Assembly: GCF_000001735.4 (NCBI RefSeq)
Contig: NC_003070.9
Coordinates: forward strand, 23,049,971 to 23,113,970
DNA: 64,000 bases
Direction of reading: 5' to 3'
Origin: Arabidopsis thaliana
Taxonomy: Eukaryota > Streptophyta > Magnoliopsida > Brassicales > Brassicaceae
The notes below the pieces were generated by a model. The model had not been told where the DNA came from and did no database searches. It was given only the letters and a program-made list of their open reading frames with translations. The position numbers and the translations under genes were made by a program. This document shows positions 25,302 through 39,540 of this stretch, piece after piece (within the stretch, counting starts at the first letter, position 1; the number at the start of each line of letters is the position of its first letter).

Positions 25302-27004
25302 TTTACCTCACAGAAAGTATGTTACATCATAAAAACCCCTTAATTTTTCTATTTATATCACCTATCACATAAATTATTTTGTCTTATGTATTTAATGAAA
25401 ACTTACTTTTATACTTCTATTAACTCAAACCAAATTCTTTTTATTAAAAAAAAAGTAATAAGTCTATAGATATGTCAAAAGTGAGTGCTGTATTATTTGT
25501 GGCTATTGAGAGAAGATGTGTCATGGATGTGACCCAGGTTAGATACATATCTATGTATGAATGTAATGAATAGATGAGAACAAGGCATGTGCATCAAGTT
25601 CCAAAATAGAGTTGAGACAATGTCGTCCATGTTCATGAACCCATCTCTCATTTATGGTTAACCAATTGGTACAAACCTTAAATATGTCCCCTCTCATGGA
25701 CCAAACACATTTAACGAAACACACTTTTCCTAAAATGGCAATCTACCTATCCCCATCCCATCATTTAGTTTATTAATTCCCACACTCTCGTGATTATAGA
25801 TTCATCATGGCGACAAAGTTAAGTGGCTAATTAATTTGATTTAAATAAAGTTGTTTTTACACGTTGATGTGTTCCGAGTATTTAAACGAAAAGATGAAAA
25901 TGTTTTATTTTTTCTAGAGATAAAACTATTACATGTTTTTGTTTATGATTAATAAATAAAAGTAGATCACAAAGACTTTTTCAAAAATTATGTATATACA
26001 ACATGATGATAAAATTTAATTAGGGATAAGTTTGCTTCCCCTAATTTTTTTTTTTTTGATTATCATGTTGTCAAATGATATGATTATGTATTAATGCGCT
26101 ATAACAACTTGATAATAAAAATATTAGTGCGATAAGGATCATAGGATGAGATCATAGAGATGAATGTTTAATTTAGTGGTAAAATTTAATTTTCGATCAT
26201 CTTGTAAAAATTTAATTTCTTTTTTACATGCTGTTATAATGATCATGCTGTAAAAATCTACGACAAATCTTACGCTGGGCACAAATTAAAATGGGGATTG
26301 AAAATTAAGATTTATAATTAAAGTATTTTATGCATGTATTAATCGGTCCTATGATTTGTTCTACTTATCTATTTTGACTACGGAACTTCTTTTATTTTTC
26401 TTTTGAATGCGGAACTTGTTTATTATACAAGAAGAAAAGACAAAAAAAAGAAGGAGTTCTAAACTCCCAATTGATAGAAAAAAAAGTACATCAATTAAGT
26501 TATTAGTCGAACAAAAAAAGAAGATAACTGTGAGAAATATAAAGTGAGTTCTAAACTCCCACTTTGATCGTTGCTAATCCGCATTGATGAAAATAATATA
26601 TAACCACTCACATTTAAAGGGTAGATCAAATAAGTAAGATCTACCCTTATTGAGCAACAAAATATGACTCCGAATTAACTAGCTAAAGGAAAAATTGGTA
26701 GACCTAAGATATGATTATTGAGCAAGAAATGAGACGGCACAATGTTTGCCATAACGAGGAAGTACACGAAACCGAATTATGGGTAAGATTCATAGAATTT
26801 AGTCCAAAACCCGGACTAATAATACCCAAAAATAATAATTTTATCTGATTATATTCAAATTAATACTATGCAGAACGATCCATATATATATACACGCAAC
26901 TATTACTAGTTATACCTATAAGTGTTTATTAATATGTTTTCGACATCGTTTAAACATAGCAGTTAAGTGTTGTTTAGCGTATGTGGAGAAGCTCCATGGT
27001 CTAT

Positions 27005-27165
27005 AGTTCTGCTAGTGTAATAGTATACCTTCTAGAGAGGATATGGTTAAAGTCACGAGTTCGAATCTCGAACATGGGGAGAAGACTAAATGCCCTACGC
27101 TAGAGTATATGATCTGGTCCGAACGGATTATGAGTATTTAATCTCTTGCTAATCCAAAAAAATAA
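27005..27165 (+). mobile_element. tRNA-derived SINE candidate
   Basis: An RNA polymerase III B box, GAGTTCGAATC (27057-27067), lies about 45 bases after a degenerate A box (TCTGCTAGTGT, about 27008-27018). A unique body follows and the unit ends in CCAAAAAAAT near 27160. Box spacing and an A-rich end suit plant SINEs. It is not a tRNA gene: the first half cannot fold as acceptor and D arms. No clear target duplication was found. Confidence 0.55.
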
Positions 27166-27768
27166 CATTATATAAACGATACTTCATTTTAATTTATTTA
27201 TCTTTTGTTCAATACGATAAAATGGCCGCAATTTGCAAAGCTAAAAAGTTGATAGACAATTTCACATTTTGTCTCTGTCATCATTTATTCCAAGCATGCG
27301 CTGGTCCTTCATTTCCATTTCTATCATTTTCCATCTATTTATTTCGATTTGTTTAACGTTTTATAGTTATCATTATCATACAAAAGTTTGATATATGTCA
27401 CACAAATAATTCAAAAGTTTGAATAAACCATTTTATGTTAGTTACTTTGGTGTTATCCTGAAATATACGCGGATCCCGCTCTCCTTTTTGGTTCACCAAT
27501 CTTTGTTCAGCACTATATAAATACAAAACCAAGATCTAGCAAACAAAAGGCAAAAATTTGTATTTCGGTAACAATAAAATTTAGGCTATGTAATTTTAAT
27601 AAATTTTCTAGGTAGACTAGATTCGAGATCATACCATTAACACTAAAACAACGCATGATTAATTAAGCAGCTTGGACAGAAAGCAAAAACTCTTATTTGC
27701 TCACTAGAAGTCAATAGTTTAATTGAAAAAGTATTATGGAATAATCTAATAGGTTACAGAATCTAGTG

Positions 27769-27871
27769 GTAATTCGAATAAATTACTAAAGAATAACCCC
27801 GGTTTAAGGGGATGTTGTAAGTTCAATTCATAATTTACACCAAAAGAAAGGAAAAAAAAAACTATGTTTCT
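27769..27871 (+). mobile_element. Second tRNA-type SINE candidate, short
   Basis: GAATCTAGTGG (A-box-like, 27769-27779) and AGTTCAATTCA (B-box-like, 27820-27830) are 41 bases apart with a CCCC/GGGG hairpin between them, and an A-rich tail (about 27838-27871) follows directly. Both boxes have decayed. It may be a truncated copy or a chance match. Confidence 0.4.
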
Positions 27872-29723
27872 TTCTCATTTTATTTCAAAGAAACAATAGA
27901 GAAGTAATCACATACACATGATTGAACCAATGTCGGTTAATTACGAAAACTTAAACTTTAAACCATAACAATATTGAAAGTTTTGTAAATTATGTAAAAC
28001 ACTACAATTAAAGTAAGCCTGGTTATGTTTTCTTTTGTGCACAAGTAAAGACCTATTATTAGTTGTTATTATATTGTAGATTCATGTACATATTGAACAA
28101 AAGACAATATTTTGAAGGGCGGCCATATATAACTCATTAGCAGTTAGCGTTACTATGTTCATTAATCGATTCTTCGAACCTTACATATGTAAGAACCATA
28201 ATATAAAATCTCTGGTACTAAATGTTCCACAATAAGTCATTATTTAAATTATATATAAAGAAAAAGCAAACAAGGATTAACCATTTAATCTAATGCAGTG
28301 TTATAAAGAATATGAAGAATAAATTCTTGATCATAAAGAATGTATAACCTAATCAACATGATATTTCTATTTTGATAAACACACATACTAAATGATTCCT
28401 AAGAAACTTGTAACTAAAGTAAAATCATATATATGTACTATTCGGTATGATTAAAGTTGTTAAATCTTTTGCTAGATTACTTTTTTATTTAAAAAATAAA
28501 ATAGATCAGTAATTATTTTTATAATATCCATCATTTGCTATAGAATCTGTAAATCACTTTGAATCGGTAAACTTTAATTGTAAAAAGCTGGAAATCACAA
28601 ACTGTGATAATCTGTAAACTCTAAGATTGAAATCCGAAACTTTTTGTAAAAGCCGTCCAATCTTTTTTCCAACCCAAATTTTCTAACATAAAACTTTCTA
28701 GCAACCAAAATTCAAAATTAACTAACATGGGATTTTCTAATTGCATAGTAACCATTTGAAATGTTTAGTTGAGTAAATCTTCTTTTGTGTTAAAAAATAT
28801 AGTAGTGTGGAGGACTTTCATCGATTAAAAACGTTAATAATTGTAATAGCATTCAAAGCACCAATAAGAATTATAAAATATTCACCCAACATAGAATGAA
28901 ATATATGTATTGTAACTTTGCATCATATCTCTTTCATGTAAACCGAATATTTCGAAAAAGAAAAATTCCCATTATTCAATATTGCCCTCGTGATTTATAG
29001 ATATACAAATAAACATATTTAACTTATATAAAAATGCTGAATCGTGACGTAAACGAATAAAAAATAAAAATCGAAAGCCATGAATGATGAAGTTCATGAA
29101 CCTGATATATGTCCTCTTGTGATATAACCTAATTTGTATGATTTGATTTGTCGTACGCCATGCTTTCAACCACTCATAAGGATAACCAATTATAAGAATA
29201 ACCAATTGACCAAAAACTTTGATTTCTCCAAGGGAATAAAGAAAGACATTTTGTAGATTACATTATATTTTATCCTCGATCTAGAAATAACGACTATATT
29301 TCTTATTTTTCCCAATCAAAAATTTCCTAATTTTCTATATTTGTTTCAATAACGTATCAAGGTAAAATCATTAATTAAAAAAAAATATGCTTCTCGTTTA
29401 ACCAAAATACCATTCACATATACCCTTTAAAATTTTTAAATGATTAATTTCATGTAGAAATCATATAGACTGTAAATGGGTTCACGAAAAAAAAACTGGA
29501 AAACGATGAATATTGATAGAATGAATAAAAATGGTATTGATAGAATGAATAAAAATGAGAATGTAACAAAAAAGATACGTGAAATTTGCTAATCCCATGA
29601 CACCGTGCTTGCACTCTTTTTAAGATCTAAAAACTTATATATTTCTTCTAACTAGTAGTAAAAAACTAACCCTTTTCTTAATACAACTTTTTTGCAATAA
29701 TATATATCTTAACTGGTTTAAAT

Positions 29724-29775
29724 CTTATGGTATAACAATTTGTCCCAAAAAAAAAAAAACTTATGGTATACAATT
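29724..29775 (+). repeat. Poly(A) micro-insertion with about 16-bp direct repeats
   Basis: CTTATGGTATAACAATT at 29724-29740 recurs, lacking one A, at 29760-29775. The insert is TGTCCC followed by about thirteen A. The TGTCC-plus-A core resembles the insert at 24373-24389, hinting at one source family. Confidence 0.65.
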
Positions 29776-29782
29776 AAAAAAC

Positions 29783-29833
29783 AGCTACTAATAGTCTAAT
29801 ACTTCTTGTTTTTTTCATCAGAAGCTACTAATA
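29783..29833 (-). repeat. Short insertion with 11-bp direct repeats
   Basis: AGCTACTAATA at 29783-29793 and 29823-29833 flanks 29 bases. Read on the minus strand the insert begins TCTGATGAAAAAAA, then runs on without a terminal A tail, so this case is less clean than its neighbours. Confidence 0.4.
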
Positions 29834-32258
29834 CAAACCATTAAAGTTTTTTATTTATTTCTATCAATTATTTCTCGTGGTTTTTTGAATGGTCAAAGAT
29901 CAAATTGTATTTAATAACGTCACAAAATAATCTGAGAAAAAACGAGAGAAATGGTTTGCGAAAGTTTCTATCAGACTAGAGCAAACTGAAAAGACAGAAA
30001 AACGAAAATAGGTTAGCAAGCAAATTGCCACTTAAAATATTTCATTAAATTAACAACTCAACAAGACCTTGTTCCGGCAAACACATACAGTGCGTCGGAT
30101 TATAAAAACATAGTCGGCATTGGTAAAATACAAGTTAAATGCGTATTAAACATAAACACATAAGCTTTACTTTTAGTTTTATTGTAGTGAAGCAATAGTT
30201 TTGTTAAAACATTTTTCCAGGAAAATAAATCAAGAATGATGCGGCAATGCAAATCATCTATCTAGCATCAACACCTTTTTGACTTTTGGATTCATTTCTA
30301 AATTAACTAGTATAATTTATAATTTAGGATGATTTGTTTTATATTGAATTAAAATGGATACAGAATCTATGATCGAGTAGATTACAAAAAATGATTAAAA
30401 AAAGAAGAAGAATTAAGTTGAACAAAAAAAATTGAACCAAACTCGCATGAAATAGTGAATATACAGGGTATGATGGGAACCAAATATATATTTAAATTTT
30501 AAACTTACATCTATCTTAATTTTTGCTTCCCATGTTATCTTTTGGTACTCATATCATAGTTCATAGATTATGTGCGTACACACTACACATATGATTATGA
30601 TTTATGAATACTGCATTAAACTGTTTCAAATGCACACTTTAATTTCTCTTTTTCTCCAACCAAACTTTAATCTAGATCTAAACATTATATATTCATAATC
30701 ATGTGTACCCATTAGACAATTATTGGAAAATAAAAAATTATATCACGCGCATGAATGGAGTCTAAGATCGCCCAAGAGAAAAGTAGGTAGCAGCCACGAC
30801 CGAAGTCTTTGTTCTCACTTTGGTTAACGTTTTTAAGACGATAGGGAGAGTGAGAAAGAGACATTGTGTTATTCAACAGTTTATTATGTAATATAAGCTT
30901 AATTGCAACTAGTAACTAACTAATAACATTTTACATTGTGTATACGTAACGACGGCTTATGGTTGTGATATTGTTTTGGATGAATTATTGAGTTAGAAAA
31001 CAGGTTTTTTAATAAAGTGAAAAGAAAGAAGTAATATTTTATGGTTTTATACCATAATGCACTCTTTAAGTTGAGTAGGAATATTCGATAAATTTAATTC
31101 CAATATATAATTATTTGACTTGTATTCTTTAATTATGAAACATCAGATCAACGTAGAAAGTGTGAAGGAATTTTAAGATGAATTGATATATTAAAAGGTG
31201 GCGAATATTATCAAACAAGCCACCCTGTAAATTTGGTAGTTTATATCCCATATGCTTTCTATTTTTCTGAAACACTGATACATAATATCTCCTAAAAACA
31301 AATATATTAGAGAATTTTTTTGATAAAGGTTTCTTAGTTCTTACATCAATTCGAAAGATGATATACATGCTATCAATATCACCATGAATTATCCTTGATA
31401 CTAGAAAATTGATGGCACACTTGATATAAGAACTTGTATTTTCAATATACATTTATTCTATACAAAAAAAAAAAAAAAATCCTAGAACAAGTGGGTAGAG
31501 AATCTCTAACAAGTAAGTTTCAATAAATATACAAGACAAAATAAATTATGTGATAAATGATAAAAAGAGACAAATTAAGCGAGTTTTATGGATCAACAGA
31601 TGATTTGTCTGATAAAAATAAAATCTTTATACTGGAAATAATTCGGACGGTGTGCAAAGCCAAATCTAAAATACAAAAGAAGTAAAGTGTTACACATTTG
31701 AAAAGAATCCTAGAATGTTACATTATTGCAATTTTAAAAATTCCTTATAAAAAGGATATCAAGTAATTTTCGAAATCAGTATCCTGAAAATGGAAAATGT
31801 AAGTGATAGAACTAGTCTCCTTTTTAGGAAGGGTCTCTTCTCAAATTTGGTTATATGATTCAAACGATGGGCTCAACTAGTAAACTTTGTCATTCAGAGT
31901 TGTTTCGAAATACTTGAAATCTCTCATTATTGTTCTCTTTTTTCGTAAATTTTTCAAACTATTTCGAATAAAATAACCCCAAAAGGGAAGAGAAAAGAAA
32001 CCAATTGAAGTGTATAAATAGAGACCCAAAAGGAAAATGCCAAATGAATCAATCTCTTAAAGAAAGGAGATGGTAGGGGTCCATCTATGATGTGCTCACA
32101 TACATGCTCCACGAACTCTTGTTTCTTTTACTTTAACTTCTTCTTTTTTAACAATTTGAATGAAACATATTTATACATCTTATCTATGACTATGACTCGC
32201 ACATATTTTCTCAGAATTTTATTTATTTTATTGAAAGCCAATCTCTCTCATTTGCGCC

Positions 32259-32266
32259 TATAAATA
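32259..32266 (+). promoter_or_regulatory. TATA box of ACO2
   Basis: TATAAATA lies about 105 bases before the ATG at 32370, followed by a CT-rich leader (ACCCTCTCTCATTC). This is a standard strong plant core promoter. Confidence 0.75.
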
Positions 32267-32327
32267 GCAACCCTCTCTCATTCTACAAGTCTCACATCAA
32301 AGCAATTAACAAATACACAACTTGTAA

Positions 32328-34098
<1,771 letters not shown>

Positions 34099-34661
34099 AA
34101 ATGGATTTGAGATTCAAGTGAAGCAGAGAAAGAAAGATGAGTTTGTGTTGTGTGTTATGGCAATAAGTTAAAACTTGTATTAGTGTTGATTAATTGTTGG
34201 TCAATTGGTGTGTTTTAAAGTGTGGGGTGTTTATGTTTATGGAAGATGATAATAATTATAAAAATCTAAATTCTAAGAGTTCTAACGTGGTCATCACCAA
34301 ATCAAGTCAAAACACTCTGTTTCAGAACTTAACACAAATGAAGCTAAAGTAGCTTTTATCATTAAAGAAGAAGAAGGAAGTTCAGAAGAATCAATCACTA
34401 ATGCAAAAACAACACAAATACTTAAAAGGTTGAAACTTAAACAGAGTTTACAAATTTATCTAACAAATGCCCTGGAAAATTTATCACCTTTGAGGTGAAG
34501 AAGATAAACTTAAAAAAAACATCTGAGAATCATCAAATCAAGCAAGATTCAGTAGTCTACATCTTCAGGGTTATTTTCCAGTCACACAACCATTCATTAA
34601 GCGAGAATCGGTTTTTGTTTCATAGCTTTTGATATCGTAATTCTTGTTCGGATAAAGGGTT
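34099..34661. other. Convergent 3' ends of ACO2 and CLMP1
   Basis: Shared 3' flank of two converging genes. A+T-rich, with no independent gene. The two 3' untranslated regions may come close or overlap, which cannot be judged without transcript ends. Confidence 0.6.
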
Positions 34662-36917
34662 TCAAGGCGCAGGTACCTTTTTCTCATCTCCTTCGGTAGC
34701 AGCGGCTTCATTGGAACAATGGTTCTTGACAACTGTTGCTATGTCAGCTTCAGAAGCACCTGCAAGTTTGAATCTTTCAACAGCTGAATCAAGATTCTTA
34801 TTCCAACCATCCTTCCCGATTTTGCATTCAACTTGCGATCTTTCGAACAGCATGTTTCCCCAAAACAGATGGATCTGTGATCTCATTGCAGTCGCTTGTT
34901 CTGCTGCTTCCTCAGCTGTGATTGTCTCTGAAACCTCTTCATTCCCATCTCCTCCTTGCTTCTTTCTCCTCTTTGAAACTTCCTCTTTCTTGTTCGAGTT
35001 CGGGTTTTTTAAATCATCCATCCTCTGCTCTTCAAGCTTCTCCCACATCTCTGTAGCATCTTTCATCTTCGCCTCTGCACTGTCAAAGAGATTTAGGGTT
35101 TCCGACGGATCCCAACCTGAGATATCGATCTTCTGAGCTAGCAAGTAAGACCAGTGTAGCTTCGCCATTTCAAATTGCTGCTGTCCTAACGCAAGCAAAC
35201 CTTCGTAAAAATCTGGTTTGATCGAGAGAGCCTGTTCATATTTCTCCTTTGCCAATGTGTATCTCTCTTTCACCCACTCGTAAGCGGTTTGAAGTTGTGC
35301 AGCAACCACTTCTTTTCCCGCAGATTCGTCTAAAGGAATCCTCTTTCTAGCGGCACACATGTGAACATTTCCCCAGTTAAAGAAAGCTAAAGCAGCGACT
35401 TCTTGGAATTTCGCAGAAGCTTTATCGAATAGTGGTTGAGCTTTCTCGCTTGTCACAGTTTCTTCAAGCGCCTCTGAGCAAAGCTCCATTCCCAACTCAT
35501 GTAAATCAATATGAGCATCAGGGTCAATACCGACATGAGTACGGAACAGATGAGCAAAATCAAACAACCAGTCGTCCATCTCCAATTCCTTGGTCTCAGG
35601 ATCTTCAGAAGAACTTGCTTTCTCCTTTTCAACTTCCTTATCTGTCTTCTCAGTGTTGATCTCTGTTTCCGATAGTGATTCTGTAGGAGATGATATGACT
35701 TCTTCTATAACAGGCTTCTCTTCCACTTCCTCCTCTTCTTCCTCGAGCAACATCGGCTCTTGCTCAGGACTCACATCAACAACATGCAATCTCAACATCC
35801 CAACAGAATCAGACTTATCAGTATCAGGCTCTTTCGTCAAAATACAATCAGCAGCAGATTCCGCCAATTTCAGCTCTGCAGTAGAAGTTATAGTCACCAA
35901 ATCTCCGTCATTGTCCTTGTACTTAATCAAAACCGCCTTTGAAGACGGGAAACGACTGCTCACAATCTCTCTCAATTCCTTAAACCTACAGTTCACAGGC
36001 ATCTGACCCAACCTTATGTCATGGTCATAAACAAACTTCAACGGCCTCCACCGAATCCTCTTCTCTTGAACCTTCCCAACAACCGCCACAGAAGAAGAAC
36101 CCAACTCCTCAACCTTCGACCCTTTTGGCGAATGACTAACCGGCTTCAACACAACTCTCGACGCCTGTCCCTTACTCACCGAACCACCATTTTCAGTCAC
36201 AGGATTCACCACCTGTGGCCTCTCAACCTTACCATTACTAGCATTAGGCAACGAAACAGACCCAACAGGCGAAGTAACTCCCTTTTTATGAACATTACGA
36301 GAAGGCAAACAAGGACCAAGTCCAGCAATAGGACCGCCTAAAGCAGCCGAAGCACCAAGAGCTGCAGGTGAAGGACGGCTCTGCAAATCTTGGTGAGGAC
36401 CCAAAGCAGTTTTTAACCGCTTCGAAATCTCACCAGCATCCTTATGATTAGGATCAGAACCCAACAAAACATTAACATCCTGAACAGCTAAATCAAACTT
36501 GCCAACAGCTTCAAAAGCTCTAGCTCTTCTAAGCAAAGCACGAGTAAAACCAGGCTGAGATTTAAGAGCCATTGAACATTCAGAAATCACAGATTCATAA
36601 TCAATTGGTTTCATCTGCATCAAACAAGCAGCTCTATTGCTATGAAACACAGCTCTATCTGGATGACTCTTAGGAATAAGCTTAATACCATTCTCGTATT
36701 GTTCAAGAGCACCAACGTAATCTCTTGCTTGAAACTTTTTATTACCTTCTTCCTTAAGCTCATGTGCACGTTTCAAGAATATCGAAGCATCGAAATCAAC
36801 ACCACCATTAACAATCGTTGACGGTTTGGATAATCCTGAAGTTTCAGATGAATTGACTTGACTCGAATTCGAATTCGAACCACCACTCTTCTTCTTCCTT
36901 CCTCCAGATTTCCCCAT
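34662..36917 (-). CDS. CLMP1: CLMP1 (Phox-type) TPR and PB1 domain protein (751 aa, single exon)
   Basis: One uninterrupted frame on the minus strand. ATG 36917 is chosen; the frame also extends upstream, but only to a TTG. TPR-like helical repeats fill about residues 50-170 (AHELKEEGNKKF, HSNRAACLM, ALLRRARAF). A Gly/Pro/Ser-rich linker follows. A PB1 domain lies at about 288-368 (IRWRPLKFVYDHDIRLGQ, and acidic DNDGD). After a strongly acidic stretch (about 380-440) comes a conserved helical region starting DWLFDFAHLFRTHVG with more TPR-like helices. The C-terminus is basic in part (KKEEVSKRRKKQ). CLMP1 prevents chloroplast clumping and is linked to actin and the plasma membrane; relatives in this plant TPR-PB1 group include NO POLLEN GERMINATION-related and Phox proteins. 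A leader intron between about 37003 and 36930 is possible but not proven. Confidence 0.93.
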   Translation of the reverse strand: MGKSGGRKKKSGGSNSNSSQVNSSETSGLSKPSTIVNGGVDFDASIFLKRAHELKEEGNKKFQARDYVGALEQYENGIKLIPKSHPDRAVFHSNRAACLMQMKPIDYESVISECSMALKSQPGFTRALLRRARAFEAVGKFDLAVQDVNVLLGSDPNHKDAGEISKRLKTALGPHQDLQSRPSPAALGASAALGGPIAGLGPCLPSRNVHKKGVTSPVGSVSLPNASNGKVERPQVVNPVTENGGSVSKGQASRVVLKPVSHSPKGSKVEELGSSSVAVVGKVQEKRIRWRPLKFVYDHDIRLGQMPVNCRFKELREIVSSRFPSSKAVLIKYKDNDGDLVTITSTAELKLAESAADCILTKEPDTDKSDSVGMLRLHVVDVSPEQEPMLLEEEEEEVEEKPVIEEVISSPTESLSETEINTEKTDKEVEKEKASSSEDPETKELEMDDWLFDFAHLFRTHVGIDPDAHIDLHELGMELCSEALEETVTSEKAQPLFDKASAKFQEVAALAFFNWGNVHMCAARKRIPLDESAGKEVVAAQLQTAYEWVKERYTLAKEKYEQALSIKPDFYEGLLALGQQQFEMAKLHWSYLLAQKIDISGWDPSETLNLFDSAEAKMKDATEMWEKLEEQRMDDLKNPNSNKKEEVSKRRKKQGGDGNEEVSETITAEEAAEQATAMRSQIHLFWGNMLFERSQVECKIGKDGWNKNLDSAVERFKLAGASEADIATVVKNHCSNEAAATEGDEKKVPAP

Positions 36918-37145
36918 TTTCAATCTCCTCTATCCCAAAAAAAGCTTCAAAATATTCAAAATCTAAGCGCAAATTCCGATGAATAGATGGAGAAAGGGAG
37001 ATACCCAGATGCTTAAAGATCGAAATGAAGGGAAATTAGTCGGAGAAATGAAGAGAAAATGGTCAAATTCAGATAAAGTTGAATACTTTAAGGGAAGAAG
37101 AAGGTGCTAGAAGAAGATGAGCCTGACGGGGTTTTGAAAAACTAG

Positions 37146-37260
37146 AAACCCTAGCTCAAAGGGGAATCATCAACTTGTTGTCTCTCCACTATTTTACCAA
37201 GTCGTGAGATAAATTTTGGGCCGAAGATGGAAGATAATGGGCCTAGAGATTTTCAGCCCA
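37146..37260 (-). promoter_or_regulatory. Telo-box plus three site II elements upstream of CLMP1
   Basis: AAACCCTAG (37146-37154) is a telo-box. TGGGCC at 37217, TGGGCC at 37238 and AGCCCA at 37255 are site II or related elements. The telo-box and site II combination is typical of promoters active in dividing cells and for organelle or translation genes. Distance to the CLMP1 start is about 230-340 bases. Confidence 0.55.
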
Positions 37261-37994
37261 ATGGCTGAAAACATTTTATGCATGAATGGATTTGTAACTA
37301 GTATCGGAAACCATCCAAACATGTGATGTTGTAGACTAGATCATCTATAAAATTGTATGGTCTAAACTATACAAGCTATGTAAATGGTGTCTGTTTCTAA
37401 TACTATGTAAACTAGTTAACAAGATTTCGTTAAAATAAACTATAATAACCAATGAATCAAATCGGTAATTGGAACTAATTGAGTGTCCAACGCTCACAAA
37501 GCCAACCCCTAAATCTCATAAACCTACAAAAGGACAAAATGTATTAGAAGATTGTGAATCGCAATTTTGACAAAAAAAAAAGAGTGAGAAAAGAAGAAGT
37601 ATAGTTATCTTTCTAAGTCTAGTTAAATGATCTACTTGTTGGAACTTCAATTCTAAACCAATGACTTCTGGTGAAGTTCATTACCAAAATGATCGGATCT
37701 TGAAGTCATTAGATTCTCTGCAATGAACATTATAAACTAATGTAACTACATGTAAAAATTGAAGTCATATTACATAAGAAATTGAGGTCTTAGTTTGAAA
37801 GCTTATAATAGCAATGAACAAATATAAACATTTATTTCACATTGGAAAATGAAATATTTTCCTCTATATATATTATACACTTACTACAAGTTTCACTAGC
37901 TTTGTGAAGAGGACATTATGGTATAAGTGATGAATAGACATGCAAAACAAACATCGGGTTTTGGTGAATGTGCCCACAAAAGATTTATGAAACA
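37261..37994. other. Intergenic between CLMP1 and the LINE fragment
   Basis: A+T-rich, no gene or element recognised. Confidence 0.5.
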
Positions 37995-37997
37995 TTT

Positions 37998-38345
37998 GTT
38001 TTTTGAATTTAATGCTAAATTATATTCAAAATAAAAAAAAACGTTTTTTACACAAAACTGGAAACTGATTGAAACTTTTTATGAAAAAAAAACTTCTCTT
38101 CTCTAAGCTCTCGATGCAAACCAAACTCTCATTTCATCCTTATACTTCAAAACACCACAACCACTCATCGTACTTAAACGATTTCTGACGTTTTTGTCTA
38201 TCATTTTTATAAGTCTCTCCGGCAGGGATGGGCTCTTCCCGTGTCTTCTTTGGTTCCTTTCATTCCAAATTGAGTGTATGAAACATTCGTCACATATTTT
38301 TGGTCCAAGATCAAACTGTTTTCTCTTCGGATTTTTATTCAACAT
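37998..38345 (-). mobile_element. LINE (non-LTR retrotransposon) fragment A, reverse-transcriptase C-terminus
   Basis: The minus-strand frame 38103-38345 reads FIHSIWNERNQRRHG, RLIKMIDKNVRNRLST and RVWFASRA. This is the end of plant LINE polyproteins (xxIWxERNxRRH, then LIKxIDKxVRNR, then xWF). After the stop comes a 3' untranslated part ending near 37998 in a short A tail. The tail region is nearly identical in kind to that of LINE fragment B (43742 onwards), so both derive from one family and have the same orientation. No 5' part of the element remains that I can recognise. Confidence 0.8.
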
Positions 38346-38385
38346 TTGTCACATATTTTTGGTCCAAGATCAAACAGTTTTCTCT
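38282..38385 (+). repeat. 45-bp direct duplication beside LINE fragment A
   Basis: The 45 bases at 38282-38326 recur at 38341-38385 with two mismatches, offset by 59. The left copy overlaps the 5' end of the recognisable LINE frame. The low divergence suggests a younger event than the LINE insertion. Confidence 0.85.
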
Positions 38386-38796
38386 AACGGAACAAGATTC
38401 TACAGCTTCTCAGCTTCCACGTGGTCCCGATCATGGATTGCCACGTGTACGATTCCACTTGGTAAACATGATTTTTTTTTGGAAAGACAAGTTGTATCTG
38501 TAAGATTAAATAATTCAGTACGAAAAGGCATCGAATCCTCACTCACGGATTGTTCACAAATGTTGTCTCCAAGTAGTGTAAAATATTTCGCTTTTTACAC
38601 ATTGCCAAAGATCATCTCCATCCATTAACGTTACGTTTATCTCCGAATATACTTTATGAAACAGTTTGTTAATTAATTAAGTTCTAGATATCAGGTAGAA
38701 AGAGAGTTTATGACACTTTCTGTCATTTTTAGTCATATTTTAAGGGAAGGTTTTTGCAGAGACTAGAAAACTGCAAATCATATAGTGTTTCTAACT

Positions 38797-38834
38797 TTGA
38801 TATATTGAAGATTTTTTTTTGTTGATATATTGAA
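38797..38834 (-). repeat. Poly(T) micro-insertion with 13-bp direct repeats
   Basis: TTGATATATTGAA at 38797-38809 and 38822-38834 flanks a T-rich dozen bases. On the minus strand the insert is a poly(A) tract. Confidence 0.6.
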
Positions 38835-39540
38835 ATTTTGATGTAATATTAACATGTCTTATTTATGTTTCTTTATCTCATTCGGATGTATATATTTTTT
38901 ATGCCACAAGGTTTTCTGTGACCTAATATCTTATATGATCAAATCAATAGTTTCTATATCCAAATATAACATGATCTAATGGTACACCAATAAAAATGCT
39001 CCAACGATGATCGTGAAAACCAATAAGAATGTGATCTGAATTTGGTTTATTATTACGGTGTAATTTTGTTATTTTACTAGCCAGTGTTGTATATGGATGA
39101 ATCAAAGTGTAATTTTTTGTGTAACTAATTATTCGTCGATCGCGACAATTCCCTTTTAAGATAGGATAGTTTATTGATATATAAAATAATCCTAATACTA
39201 AAATAGAAAAAGACGGTCAGATAACAAATATTTTCGCAGTCGCGTCTAATGGTTTTTACGAAGTTGAATACAGTGTGATCTTTGGATTATTTTTGAAGTC
39301 AATCTTCATCTATAATTTTTTTTTAAATAATATTAGGATAATAATAGGTTGAAGAGAAATAATTATATCCATAATTTTCTGTAAATAAATACAGCTTTAC
39401 TTTATATTTATTATCATCATCGAACCAATGATATGAAGCAATTTTAGTCGGTAACTTGGCGAGTCGTTAATTCAGTTCGAATTATAAAAAGACTTCTAAA
39501 CACGAACCGAACACGATTTGATTTGTTCTCAAGAGAAAAT

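Noticed and set aside
27040..27080. tRNA gene suggested by a perfect B box
   Set aside because: The sequence before it does not fold into acceptor, D and anticodon arms; explained better as a SINE.
31129..31452. 107-codon minus-strand frame upstream of ACO2
   Set aside because: No recognisable family and A+T-driven codon content; likely chance.
35590..36341. Long plus-strand frames opposite CLMP1
   Set aside because: Serine- and asparagine-rich antisense readings of a conserved coding exon.
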